Shown: positions 7,350 through 16,493 of the stretch, one piece after another
How positions within the stretch are numbered: position 1 is the stretch's first letter
Layout of the letters: every line of letters begins with the position of its first letter
Source of the DNA: Nitrospira sp.
GTDB taxonomy: Bacteria > Nitrospirota > Nitrospiria > Nitrospirales > Nitrospiraceae
Assembly (NCBI GenBank): GCA_023248215.1
Contig: JAHFEW010000006.1
Location: 1 to 64,000, forward strand
Direction of reading: 5' to 3'
DNA: 64,000 nt
Position numbers and translations under genes: made by a program
The notes under the pieces: model-generated
What the model was told of the DNA's origin: nothing
The model's input: the letters and a program-made list of their open reading frames with translations, nothing else
The model's database searches: none

Positions 7350-9044
7350 TCATGACAGCCGTTTCTCCAAGCGCTGGGCGACCAGGGTTACGACTCGGCC
7401 GAATTTGAGATAGAGCTGGTCCAGGTAGAGTCGGTTCATAAAAATGACATACAAGCGGACCAAGAACGCCTCGATCCATCCAGGAACCCTGACTGTGCGT
7501 CCATGCGCATGGGCATACAGATAAAACCAGCCCAGGATGGTCAGCAAGGTCGTCCCGACTACCAGGCTGTCGAACAGCCGCCCCGGCAGTGCCGCGGCTC
7601 GGAAGTACGACGCCACCTCATCCGCATTCGGGTACAGAAAATGGGTGAAGCTTTCCACCGCAAACAAGTACGTAAAGACGACGAAGACGAGCGTCAGCAG
7701 CATGGCGGCGGACACCTTCCAGGACGCGACGGCGCGAATGCGCGTCAGTGACAGAATGGCCTGCGAGGAGGTGACCCAGATGAAGAAGAGGAAGATCACC
7801 GTCCCCTGCGATTCGAGCAGTGGAATTCTCAAGACGCCATGCGTGACCAGCAGGATCACGAGCGGCAACAGCAGAGTCGTCAAAAAGCCCGTGGACCAGG
7901 TCAGGTTGGAGAAGCTGCTTTCTTCGGCTTCGTGCCCGGCATGAGGAAATGAGGGTTCCTGCCGGGCCTTGTGGATCACATTGCCACAGTTCAAAAAGAC
8001 AGTGCCCTTGAACAGCCCGTGCGCGATGAGATGGAACACGGCGAGGGAAAAGGCGCCTAGGCCGCATTCCATAATCATGTAGCCCATCTGGCCGATGGTC
8101 GAGAAGCCCAGGGTCTTCTTGATGTCGTTCTGGGTCAACATCATGGTGGCACCGAGGATGGCCGTGAGCATGCCGATGATGAACACGACATGCAGGGTCG
8201 TGGGGCTCAGGCCGTAGAGCGGGGCAAGACGATTCAGCAAAAATCCGCCGGCGTTGATGATCCCGGCATGCAGGAGCGCATGGACTGGGGTCGGTGCATA
8301 GAGCGATCGCGGGAGCCAGGTATGGATCGGGAACTGGGCCGACTTGCCCATGGCGCCGACGAAAATGAGTAGGGTCACCGCCGTGACACCATTCATCTCC
8401 CAGCCGAGTGCCGGCCAGAGGGAGAGGGTGACGGGAGTTTCTGCGGCCCGGGTGAAGAGCGTCTGAAATTCGAAGGTGCCATAGAGGGAATAGGCCAGGA
8501 CGATGCCGGCGAGAAACGCCACATCGCTGAGCCGCAGGACTGTGAAGGTGTTCGAGGCTCCGGCGAGCGTGGCGGCATGCGCATGGTTGTGCGCCAGAAG
8601 AAACAACAGCCACGAGAGAATTTGCCAGAATAGAAACAGCATCACCAGATTGGCGCTGGAGACCATGCAAAGCAGCACCGAGGTCGTGATGCCGAGCATT
8701 CCTAGGTACCGGCGATAGCCGCGATCTTGATACATGTAGCCCATGGAATAGCGATAGATGAGGGTGGCCACTCCCGTAATGAGGACCATCATGACCGCGC
8801 TGAGACGGTCAATGTAGAAACCGATCGGAAAGGCGAGATTGGCGATGGCGGCCGGATCGTACAGCTGGACGGTGATGGCGCCCTCGGAGGTCACCAGCAC
8901 CAAGGTGATGAGGGCCCCCAGAAAGGCCGCCAGGATGGGAAACAGCCCGGCCCTCGCGTTCTGGTCCTGATCGGTGCGATCACCGGTCATGACGATGAAC
9001 GCCGTCAACAGCGGCAACAGCGGAACGAGCACTAGGAAGGCCAT
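7350..9044 (-). CDS. dabB: Inorganic carbon transporter membrane subunit DabB (NuoL-like)
   Basis: 564 residues, first gene of the operon. It is a proton-conducting membrane transporter of the NuoL/MrpA family with the expected conserved Lys (GKSAQFPIHTWLPRSLYAPT) and LLHAGIINAGGFLLNRLAPL, followed by QNDIKKTLGFSTIGQMGYM. In DAB systems this subunit couples cation or proton flow to DabA. About 14 predicted membrane spans. It is followed 58 bp later by the second, shorter antiporter-like gene and then dabA. A structured leader with a terminator-like stem precedes it. It is not likely to be a complex I gene because no other nuo genes are present. Confidence 0.88.
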   Translation of the reverse strand: MAFLVLVPLLPLLTAFIVMTGDRTDQDQNARAGLFPILAAFLGALITLVLVTSEGAITVQLYDPAAIANLAFPIGFYIDRLSAVMMVLITGVATLIYRYSMGYMYQDRGYRRYLGMLGITTSVLLCMVSSANLVMLFLFWQILSWLLFLLAHNHAHAATLAGASNTFTVLRLSDVAFLAGIVLAYSLYGTFEFQTLFTRAAETPVTLSLWPALGWEMNGVTAVTLLIFVGAMGKSAQFPIHTWLPRSLYAPTPVHALLHAGIINAGGFLLNRLAPLYGLSPTTLHVVFIIGMLTAILGATMMLTQNDIKKTLGFSTIGQMGYMIMECGLGAFSLAVFHLIAHGLFKGTVFLNCGNVIHKARQEPSFPHAGHEAEESSFSNLTWSTGFLTTLLLPLVILLVTHGVLRIPLLESQGTVIFLFFIWVTSSQAILSLTRIRAVASWKVSAAMLLTLVFVVFTYLFAVESFTHFLYPNADEVASYFRAAALPGRLFDSLVVGTTLLTILGWFYLYAHAHGRTVRVPGWIEAFLVRLYVIFMNRLYLDQLYLKFGRVVTLVAQRLEKRLS

Positions 9045-9060
9045 ACCGATTCCATTCTTT

Positions 9061-9119
9061 TCATGAAAAGAAAAAGGCCAGCCGACGGTCCTTCAGACAA
9101 GGAACCAGCGACTGGCCTG
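9061..9119 (-). terminator. Terminator-like hairpin in the dabB leader (attenuator candidate)
   Basis: Read on the minus strand, a hairpin forms from AGGCCAG (9112-9118) and CTGGCCT (9075-9081), with an inner stem (AAGGTTCC-like arms at 9099-9106 and 9087-9093). It is followed at once by TTTTTCTTTT. The U-tract ends only about 17-20 nt before the dabB ATG. It therefore sits between leader and gene, where an intrinsic terminator would act as an attenuator. The structure is seen; conditional control is inferred. Confidence 0.6.
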
Positions 9120-9127
9120 CACTGTCC

Positions 9128-9156
9128 CCGGCCTTTCCCCGGAGGGGAAACACCGG
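9128..9156 (-). other. Second stem-loop in the dabB leader
   Basis: A strong hairpin, TTTCCCC-gga-GGGGAAA (9134-9150), is extended by an outer CCGG/CCGG pairing (9128-9131 with 9153-9156) across a small internal loop. It lies immediately upstream (minus strand) of the terminator-like hairpin. The two-hairpin arrangement suits a structured 5' leader or an unclassified riboswitch-like element. No known riboswitch class was recognised. Confidence 0.45.
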
Positions 9157-9380
9157 CAAGACCCTACTGCCTGTCTCATTGCATCAACAAAAGTGGGTCC
9201 GGGTCGCGCATGATTCACGGCCTCTCGACGGCACCACCGGAAAACTGTGTTAGATGTATCCGCGCCACCCTCGCAAATGCAAGCGAAAAGTCGAAGGAAA
9301 ATGGCCCAGTGGCTGGTCCGATGGGCCCAGTCACTCACCTCGCGTTCATGGCCATACTTCGAACGAGAAGCGGAGGGGGT

Positions 9381-9410
9381 TGGAGTCCACACGTGGCCGT
9401 GACTATAATC
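9381..9410 (+). promoter_or_regulatory. Sigma-70-like promoter for the DUF2294 gene
   Basis: A perfect TATAAT at 9405-9410 is preceded by TTGGAG at 9381-9386 with an 18-nt spacer. A start near 9417 would give a leader of about 40 nt before the GTG at 9458. The 9045-9457 stretch also contains the dabB leader hairpins on the other strand and no other gene. Confidence 0.55.
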
Positions 9411-9457
9411 GGCCCGACTCAGTCTTCCATCGGAACACGAAAAGGATCGTACTGCCT

Positions 9458-9820
9458 GTGCCCAGTAAGGGAGAAAAAGAAGCCGCGGTCCGGACCGCGG
9501 TCATCAAGTTCGAACAGGAATTTCTCGGACGCGGTCCCGACGAAGTCCGGGTGTTTATCGTGCGGGATATGTTGGTCGTCCGTTTGAAAGGAGTGCTCAC
9601 GCCCGCAGAACGGCAATTGGCCAAGACGGCGGAAGGCATCGATATGGTGAAGCGGCTTCGTCAGAACCTCATCGCCCAAGGTCGGGAGCGGCTCTGCGAG
9701 CAAGTGACGGATCTGATCGGCGCGAAGATCACGGCCTTGTTTACCGACATCGACACAGTTGTCGGAGAGCGCGTTTTCGTCTTCACATTGGAATCGGACC
9801 TTGAAGCCAATTTTCGGTAA
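9458..9820 (+). CDS. DUF2294 family protein
   Basis: About 120 residues with the DUF2294 pattern: KFEQEFLGRGPDEVRVFIVR, MLVVRLKGVLTPAERQLA, and C-terminal TDIDTVVGERVFVFTLE. The family is small, soluble and of unknown biochemical role. The start is taken as GTG at 9458; the open frame extends further upstream but composition and a promoter inside that part argue against it. AAAGGA lies 12 nt upstream. It is divergent from the DAB operon and 21 bp before selO. A link to carbon uptake is suggested only by position. Confidence 0.75.
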   Translation: MPSKGEKEAAVRTAVIKFEQEFLGRGPDEVRVFIVRDMLVVRLKGVLTPAERQLAKTAEGIDMVKRLRQNLIAQGRERLCEQVTDLIGAKITALFTDIDTVVGERVFVFTLESDLEANFR

Positions 9821-9841
9821 TTTCCAGGAAAGTCGAGCAGG

Positions 9842-11320
9842 ATGACGCCACTCCGCACCCTCGAGACAGTCACCTTTGACAATAGCTACGCGCGCCTGCC
9901 GGAGGTGTTCTGTGCCAAGGTGAACCCCACGCCGTTCTCCGCGCCGCCCTTTCTCATCAGTGTGAATCCAGCAGGCCTCGACTTGCTCGACCTTGATCCC
10001 CTTGAGGCGACACGTCCGGAATTCGCCGGGGTTTTCGGAGGAAGTCTCTTGGTGCCCGGCATGGAGCCGCTGGCGATGCTCTATTCCGGCCATCAGTTCG
10101 GGGTGTACGTGCCACAGCTCGGCGATGGCCGGGCAATTCTCCTAGGAGAAGTGAAGAACGAGCGTGGCGAGCGCTGGGATTTGCACCTGAAGGGGGCAGG
10201 CATGACACCCTTCTCGCGAGACGGTGACGGACGATCCGTGCTCCGTTCGGCGATCCGTGAATATCTCTGTTGTGAAGCCATGCACGGATTGGGCATTCCG
10301 ACCACGCGTGCGTTGTGCCTGGTCGGGAGCGACGACAAGGTCTATCGCGAGCAGGTCGAAACCGCCGCGACGATCGTCCGGATGGCACCCTCGCACGTGC
10401 GGTTCGGCACGTTTGAGATCTTCTACTACCGCAAACAGCATGAACATCTGAAAGTCTTGGCCGACTATGTGATCGACCAGCATTTTCCCCATCTGCGGGA
10501 CGCGTCGGAGAAGTACGCTCGCTTCTTCGCCGAAGTGGTCGAGCGAACGGCGCAGTTGGTGGCCAAATGGCAAGCCGTCGGGTGGGCGCATGGCGTGTTG
10601 AATACCGACAACATGTCGATCCTGGGAATCACGCTGGACTATGGGCCCTATGGCTTCATGGATGACTACGATCCCGGCTTCATTTGTAATCATTCGGATC
10701 ACAACGGGCGTTATGCTTTCAACCAACAGCCCTATATCGGGCTCTGGAATCTGAGTTGTTTAGCGCAAACCCTGTTGCCCCTGGCGCCCAAAGAAGAGCT
10801 GAAAGCAGCCCTCGACAGCTACCAGACGAGCGTCGATCGGCACTATCGAGGCCTGATGCGTGCCAAGCTGGGGCTGGTCGAGAAACGCGCAGAGGATGAA
10901 GGCCTGCTGCAGGACCTGCAGTCGCTCTTGGTTGGAAGCCGGGTGGACTACACGATCTTTTGGCGCGAGCTCGGCACGTTTTCCTCTGCCGCAGGCGCGA
11001 CGAATGACCGGCTGCGCGAGCATTTCCTGAACCGGGAACGGTTCGATGTGTGGGCCGAGCAGTATTGCGCACGGCTGTTGAGCGAGCAGAGTCGCGACGA
11101 AGAACGCCGCCACCGAATGGATCGCGTCAATCCCAAGTACATCCTGCGTAATTACCTCGCCCAAGGGGCCATCGAGAAGGCCCAGCAGAAAGACTATTCC
11201 GAGATCGACCGACTGTTGACGCTGCTCCAGAACCCCTTCAGCGAACAGGCCGGCATGGACTTCTACGCCGCCGCGCCCCCGAACTGGGGCAAACACATCA
11301 GTGTGAGTTGCTCGTCGTAG
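9842..11320 (+). CDS. selO: Protein adenylyltransferase SelO (YdiU)
   Basis: 492 residues, full length. SelO is a pseudokinase-fold enzyme that transfers AMP from ATP to Ser, Thr or Tyr of target proteins, linked to redox stress. The key residues match the characterised Pseudomonas syringae enzyme with a constant offset of four: K117 (HLKGAG), D256 and N257 (NTDNMS) and D266 (DYGPYGFMDDYDP). GAGMTPFSRDGDGRSVLRSA is the glycine-rich activation block. It follows the DUF2294 gene by 21 bp and is probably co-transcribed. Confidence 0.95.
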   Translation: MTPLRTLETVTFDNSYARLPEVFCAKVNPTPFSAPPFLISVNPAGLDLLDLDPLEATRPEFAGVFGGSLLVPGMEPLAMLYSGHQFGVYVPQLGDGRAILLGEVKNERGERWDLHLKGAGMTPFSRDGDGRSVLRSAIREYLCCEAMHGLGIPTTRALCLVGSDDKVYREQVETAATIVRMAPSHVRFGTFEIFYYRKQHEHLKVLADYVIDQHFPHLRDASEKYARFFAEVVERTAQLVAKWQAVGWAHGVLNTDNMSILGITLDYGPYGFMDDYDPGFICNHSDHNGRYAFNQQPYIGLWNLSCLAQTLLPLAPKEELKAALDSYQTSVDRHYRGLMRAKLGLVEKRAEDEGLLQDLQSLLVGSRVDYTIFWRELGTFSSAAGATNDRLREHFLNRERFDVWAEQYCARLLSEQSRDEERRHRMDRVNPKYILRNYLAQGAIEKAQQKDYSEIDRLLTLLQNPFSEQAGMDFYAAAPPNWGKHISVSCSS

Positions 11321-11561
11321 CGGGTTCCCCCACATACCCATCGCTCCATTTCCAGTTCTCTCCGACAACACACGGTATCCATTCTGATACGTGACTGTAT
11401 CTAGGTCGATACACAATTACGACTCGGTGCTCCATCCGGCGCGAAAGATAAGCCATTTCTGTCGAACCTTGGCCGCGAGTCGATGGCACATAACATGCTG
11501 AATACACCTAGTGGTAACGGGGTATGACCACGCACACAACCTCTGAAGCCAAGGATCGTGC

Positions 11562-14500
11562 ATGGCGTTCAAGGGAGACGATTCAACCTTTTCATTGGCC
11601 GCGACGGTGACCCTGGCCCTTGCCGTGGCGGCCATGGTGTTCGTGAAGGAGCCGCTCAAGAGTTCACGGCCGTCTGGAAATGGGGCCGACTTGAATGGAG
11701 CGACCAGCGAATTGAAGGCTCGCGCCAGACTTTGGGAGGACCCGTTTGCGGTAGTCCAAAGGGATCTCGAAGCCAGAAAAGAGCGCGGTCTGGTTCTCAC
11801 GGGAGAAGGCCAAGTCAGTCTTTCGGGTGTCGGTCCTGCTCCGGCACGGTCACTGGCCGGAGAGGTGACGGTCACATCGCGGGTGGCGAAGACCGAGAGT
11901 GACGGGCTGGGCATCCTTCAAAAAAGGATCAGGGACGTGGCCCGTCAGGGCGACCAGCTCACCGCTCTGCTTGTGATGACCGGGGGAGGGTCCTCTGTGG
12001 AGGACGGCGAGTCGCGCATCCGTGATCGGTATGCCGTGGGAGCCGCGCTGGAAGTCGGATGTTTCGCACCGGACAAGACGCAGTCTCTTGCCTATTTCAC
12101 ATGGGAATTTCCGGCGGATGTCGCCCAGCCTGGTGTCACGACGCCTGTCGCCACGCCATACGAGTGGTACAGCCGCAGTAGGATCGCCGCCTGCCGGGCA
12201 TTCGATGAAAAGGCGGGAGAAGAAAAAGCGCGTCATGTGCTCGTGCTCTGGATGGCGGCGGAAGAATCTGAGCAAACGATCCTCGGACGCATCGACGCGC
12301 TGCTTTTTAAGTTGCCCCAGTCGAACGTCACGGCAAAAATCGTCGGCCCCCGCAACTCATCCGAATTTCAGCGCATGCTCAAGGAAATCCAGGACCGGAG
12401 CCAAACGGAAAAGGCCGGGGCCGACAAGAAGAAGGCGCTGTTCTCCTGGCACAAGGGAAATGGCAACATAGCACTGTATTCGCCCTGGACCACGGCTATG
12501 CCCGGGCTTCTCTCCTATGGGCTGAAACGTGGGAACCAAAAAGATGGCGTGGAATGCCGCTCCTATGCAACGTGCAAGGACGTTTTCCCTCAATTGCTGT
12601 CGGATGCCCATCTCGATCTGCGGTACAGCATCGACAGCGACGAGGTACTGTTCGAGTCCCTGTTTGAGGAACTCAATCGCCGGCAAGTGACCGTGGGAGA
12701 GGACCCGATCGCCCTCATCGGAGAATGGGACTCATTCTATGCTCGGGCCCTTCCGCTCACGTTTAGTGCGGCGGCCTGTCGTTACATTACTGATGCGACT
12801 GTTAAGAAGGTACATCCTCCATCCGATGTGCTCATGAACAAGTTAAGGGGGAAGTGTGCAACAACGGAAGAAGGTGTGGACCAATTCAAGAGAGGATCAA
12901 TCTCGCCACTGACCCTACACGTCAGGCAGTACAGTTATCTGAGTGGTCTGGACGGAGAAGCCTCGGACGATCAGCCGGGAAAACCCAAGCCCAAGGGCGA
13001 TGACAAGGAAAAGGATAAGGGTGAAGGTGGCAAAGCAAAGCTTCGCGATATCGGATCCTATGAAAGACCTGAAGGGCCGTCGCAACTCGACTATGTCCGA
13101 AGGCTGGTCGCGCGAATCAAGGCTGAGGACCAGGACAAGAACGCGGATCAGCAGGGCAAGAAGGTCAAGGCCATCGGAATTCTCGGGAGAGATGCGTACG
13201 ACGCGCTCCTGATCCTTCAGGCTGTGCGAGAGCAGTTTCCGACCGCGCTGTTCTTTGCGACCGATCTGGATGCGCGGTATTTCCACGAGGATGAGCAGAA
13301 GTGGGCTCGCAACCTGATCGTCGTGTCCCATTTCGGCCTGCAACTGGGGCCGTCCATACAGCAGGCCATCCCGCCCTTCCGCAACTCCCTCCAAACGTCG
13401 ACCTTCTTTGCCATCTTGCGGGCGATCGATCATGTCGGCTATCGGCCGCAGCAGGGCAGTGGCCAGAACGCGCCACCTACCGGGTACGTGTTGAACGGCG
13501 GCAACGGTGAACGGATGGAGTACAGCACGACGATCCGTCCCCGCCTGTTTGAGATCGGACGGCATGGGGCGGTCGATCTCAGCGTGGACCGTCCTGACAA
13601 TGGACTGAAGAGCGTCCATCAGGGAAGAAGCGATGTCCAGGCGAAGGATGGAACCGTGAGACTCCCGGAGAGGCTCGGGCCGCTCTGGATCGTCTTTGTG
13701 GTCCTGTGCTTCCTTACTGTCTGGAGCCATCGAGTGTTGTGGAACTGGCTCACGGCAAGGGATGAACGCGACCGGAACGCACGAGCCTTCAAAGGACTGC
13801 TCAGACCGGCGTGGGTGCTGCTGCCGGTTCTAGGAGCACTCCTCCTGTGGTGCAAGATCCTGCATTTCAATTATGTGGAAGACGAGCCCTTTTCCTGGTT
13901 CGACGGGGTGAGCATCTGGCCCACGGAACTGCTCAGGCTGTTCGCGGCCCTGCTCTGCCTCTTCTTCCTGATCAAGGCCTGTGCGGATCTGGCCAACAAC
14001 ACGGCGGACCTGACCACCCGATACTTTCCACGCGACGACTTGAGCGGCATGACGAAGAGGGGGTTGCGGAACGGTTTCGACGGATTCTGGCGCAATCTGG
14101 ACTGGATGTTTCACGGTGCCAAACAGGATCGCCCCGCCGCGGCGGTCGAGCTCTGGACTCAGTATTGTCAGGCCCATACCCTGCCTCAACGTGCGGCCCG
14201 GATTGCGCTCTGGTTCCTCATTTACTTGGTGATCATCTTCCCTGTGTGGAGGTTCATGAACGACGGCGAGCCGCGCTTGTTTGTGCCTTGCCGGGGGGAG
14301 TTCAGTTGTGGTGCTGATACGGTCGTGACCTCGATGAGCGTCTTCTTGCTCATCATTCTGAACCTGGCGGTGTTAGATGCGGTCTTGCTCTGCACCAGGT
14401 GGATCCTGGAGATGCCGGCGACTACAGGACTCAGCGCGATGGGCCAGATTCGCCTCATCGTCGAGCGGACGAGGATAGTCAATCGCCGAATACTCTATCC

Positions 14501-14882
14501 CTTCTTAGCGTTATTCCTTCTCATTGCGGCACGGAGTCATTACTTCGACAACTGGGACTTCCCGCCGGTCTTGATTCTCGTCCTCACGGTCAACAGTCTG
14601 GTGGCTCTCGCCAGTGCCTGCATGTTATATCTGGCGGCGGTCGGGGCGAGGCGGAGGGTGCTCGCACCCATTCAGCATGATCTCGATCGGGCCTTGACGC
14701 AGCAAGAGCATGCAGAACCACCCTTGGCCATGGGACCTTCGAGTGATAGCCTTCGCCAGATCATCAGCGAGATCGATGCTGTTCAACAGGGAGCCTTCGT
14801 GCCGTTCTACCAGCAGCCGGTCGTACAGGCCACGTTGGTCGCCGCGCTTGCCTTTCTGCAATATTGGTATCTTGGCCAGTAG
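11562..14882 (+). CDS. Orphan 1106-residue membrane protein, unknown
   Basis: Not recognised. One N-terminal span (about residues 12-28, AATVTLALAVAAMVFV), then about 670 residues that should be extracytoplasmic, then about eight spans in the C-terminal third (from LGPLWIVFVVLCFLTVW to FLQYWYLGQ). The large loop has Rossmann-like segments (ARHVLVLWMAAEESEQTILG; KAIGILGRDAYDALLILQAV) reminiscent of periplasmic binding folds, and a Lys/Glu-rich low-complexity linker around residue 470-495 (KPKGDDKEKDKGEGGK). AAGGA sits 6 nt before the ATG. It is a single gene with 240 bp upstream and 139 bp downstream. No function proposed. Confidence 0.75.
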   Translation: MAFKGDDSTFSLAATVTLALAVAAMVFVKEPLKSSRPSGNGADLNGATSELKARARLWEDPFAVVQRDLEARKERGLVLTGEGQVSLSGVGPAPARSLAGEVTVTSRVAKTESDGLGILQKRIRDVARQGDQLTALLVMTGGGSSVEDGESRIRDRYAVGAALEVGCFAPDKTQSLAYFTWEFPADVAQPGVTTPVATPYEWYSRSRIAACRAFDEKAGEEKARHVLVLWMAAEESEQTILGRIDALLFKLPQSNVTAKIVGPRNSSEFQRMLKEIQDRSQTEKAGADKKKALFSWHKGNGNIALYSPWTTAMPGLLSYGLKRGNQKDGVECRSYATCKDVFPQLLSDAHLDLRYSIDSDEVLFESLFEELNRRQVTVGEDPIALIGEWDSFYARALPLTFSAAACRYITDATVKKVHPPSDVLMNKLRGKCATTEEGVDQFKRGSISPLTLHVRQYSYLSGLDGEASDDQPGKPKPKGDDKEKDKGEGGKAKLRDIGSYERPEGPSQLDYVRRLVARIKAEDQDKNADQQGKKVKAIGILGRDAYDALLILQAVREQFPTALFFATDLDARYFHEDEQKWARNLIVVSHFGLQLGPSIQQAIPPFRNSLQTSTFFAILRAIDHVGYRPQQGSGQNAPPTGYVLNGGNGERMEYSTTIRPRLFEIGRHGAVDLSVDRPDNGLKSVHQGRSDVQAKDGTVRLPERLGPLWIVFVVLCFLTVWSHRVLWNWLTARDERDRNARAFKGLLRPAWVLLPVLGALLLWCKILHFNYVEDEPFSWFDGVSIWPTELLRLFAALLCLFFLIKACADLANNTADLTTRYFPRDDLSGMTKRGLRNGFDGFWRNLDWMFHGAKQDRPAAAVELWTQYCQAHTLPQRAARIALWFLIYLVIIFPVWRFMNDGEPRLFVPCRGEFSCGADTVVTSMSVFLLIILNLAVLDAVLLCTRWILEMPATTGLSAMGQIRLIVERTRIVNRRILYPFLALFLLIAARSHYFDNWDFPPVLILVLTVNSLVALASACMLYLAAVGARRRVLAPIQHDLDRALTQQEHAEPPLAMGPSSDSLRQIISEIDAVQQGAFVPFYQQPVVQATLVAALAFLQYWYLGQ

Positions 14883-15021
14883 CCCGGACATCCCGACACC
14901 ATGTACATGACCGTACGTGCTTCATAAGAAGGCGGTTTGCAGATGCGTCTGCCGCTTCACCGGGGATGATACCAGCACATTCTGACCCATTGAGACGCCT
15001 CTGAACGGGAGAACCGAACGC

Positions 15022-15735
15022 ATGCGTATGGACAAACTCGGCGGCCTGACGGTCCGCATCACGGGTGGCACCGACGGGAAGGGCGGAGGCAACGGTCCGC
15101 TCGTGGTGTTGCTCCATGGCTTCGGTGCGCCGGGAGACGACTTGGTGGCCCTCAGCGAATACCTCGATGCGCCCGCCGGCACCCGATTTTTGTTTCCTGA
15201 AGCGCCGATTTCGATTCCGATGGGATTCGGCGATTCGCGCGCCTGGTGGATGATTGATATGGCCCGTATTCAGGCGGATCGGGCTGCGGGGAAAAGCCGG
15301 GACATGTCGAACGAAATCCCGCGCGGGCTTCCCGAAGCGCGGGAGCGCATGAAGTCGTTTCTGGACGAGCTGCACCGCAAAGTCGGGGTCGACCCCAAAC
15401 ACACCATCCTCGGCGGCTTCTCCCAAGGGGCCATGCTCTCCTGCGATGCCCTACTCCACAGCGCACAGCCCTATGTCGGACTCATCCAACTCTCCGGGAC
15501 CCTGGTGGCCAAACCGGAATGGGGTCCGTTACTGGCAAAACGAAAGGGATTGCCGCTCTTTCAGAGCCACGGCACCCAGGACCCGATCCTTCCCTACGCT
15601 ATGGCGGAGCGGTTGCGTGACGAATTTCTCCAAGCCGGGATGAATGTCGACTGGCAGCCTTTCCGTGGCGGCCATGAGATTCCGGAACCGGTATTGCGAA
15701 AGCTGGGCAGTTTCATGCTGAAGGTTTTGCGATAA
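15022..15735 (+). CDS. Carboxylesterase / phospholipase family hydrolase
   Basis: 237 residues, alpha/beta hydrolase of the small carboxylesterase (PF02230-type) family. The catalytic triad is visible: S134 in GGFSQGAML, D187 in THGTQDPILPY-like context and H218 in RGGHEIPEP. The oxyanion block LLHGFGAPGDDL is near the N-terminus. No signal peptide, so cytoplasmic. The substrate cannot be told from sequence. The next hydrolase gene starts 11 bp downstream. Confidence 0.85.
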   Translation: MRMDKLGGLTVRITGGTDGKGGGNGPLVVLLHGFGAPGDDLVALSEYLDAPAGTRFLFPEAPISIPMGFGDSRAWWMIDMARIQADRAAGKSRDMSNEIPRGLPEARERMKSFLDELHRKVGVDPKHTILGGFSQGAMLSCDALLHSAQPYVGLIQLSGTLVAKPEWGPLLAKRKGLPLFQSHGTQDPILPYAMAERLRDEFLQAGMNVDWQPFRGGHEIPEPVLRKLGSFMLKVLR

Positions 15736-15746
15736 ACACGAGAACG

Positions 15747-16493
15747 ATGGAACCTTTCCAGCTCAGTTGTGCCGATGGCACATTGATCCGAGGCGACCGC
15801 GCCTTGGGTAAGAACCGCCAGATTCTCTTCGTCACCGGCTTTTTGTCCAAACGGTGGGGCAATAAGAGCAAGGCGCTTGCTCAATGGTGTCAGGAGCGAG
15901 GATGGGGTTTTTGCTGTTTCGACTTTCGCGGTTGGGGTGATTCGGATGGGACGTGGGGTGAGTATAGACTGGTGCAATGGCTGGAGGATGCCGAGGCAGT
16001 CACCCACCTATTAGCGGCTGGTCCGCCGGTGACGATTGTCGGCAACTCCCTCGGTGGTTGGCTCGCCTGGCTGGTCGCCCAGAAGCAGCAGACTGTGGAA
16101 GAATTGATTCTGATCGCCCCGGCGTTCAATATGATGGGTCTGCGCGCTTCGCAGATTCCCGCCGAGCGGCGTGAGCGGTGGCAAGCGACCGGCTCCATGC
16201 CGTGGGACGACGAGCCCATGCATAAGGATGCGCCGATTCCCTGGCACTGGGTCGAGGACAGCCAGGCGCTCTGGAGCCGTCGCTACAGCATGCCGCGTCG
16301 CGTCAAGACGACCATTCTGCACGGCTTGCAGGATGCGGTGATCAAACCGGAAGGCAGCTGGGCCTTCGTTCAGCAGGTGCTTTCGCAGGATCCTGAATTT
16401 CCCATCGAGTTGTTATTCAAAACCGGTGATCACCGGCTGAGCAGCCCGGAGCATTTGGACGCGTTCAGGCAGCTGGTGACCCGATCACGATAG
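15747..16493 (+). CDS. Alpha/beta hydrolase
   Basis: 248 residues. Nucleophile elbow GNSLGGWLAW, acid in HGLQDAVIKPEGS, and a C-terminal His in TGDHRLSSPEH. The pattern resembles serine aminopeptidase/lipase-like S33 hydrolases. It begins 11 bp after the preceding esterase, so the two are likely co-transcribed. The substrate is unknown. Confidence 0.8.
   Translation: MEPFQLSCADGTLIRGDRALGKNRQILFVTGFLSKRWGNKSKALAQWCQERGWGFCCFDFRGWGDSDGTWGEYRLVQWLEDAEAVTHLLAAGPPVTIVGNSLGGWLAWLVAQKQQTVEELILIAPAFNMMGLRASQIPAERRERWQATGSMPWDDEPMHKDAPIPWHWVEDSQALWSRRYSMPRRVKTTILHGLQDAVIKPEGSWAFVQQVLSQDPEFPIELLFKTGDHRLSSPEHLDAFRQLVTRSR

Noticed and set aside
7350-9044. Complex I nuoL gene
   Set aside because: No other nuo genes nearby; neighbours are dabA and a P-II-like gene, which fits DabB.
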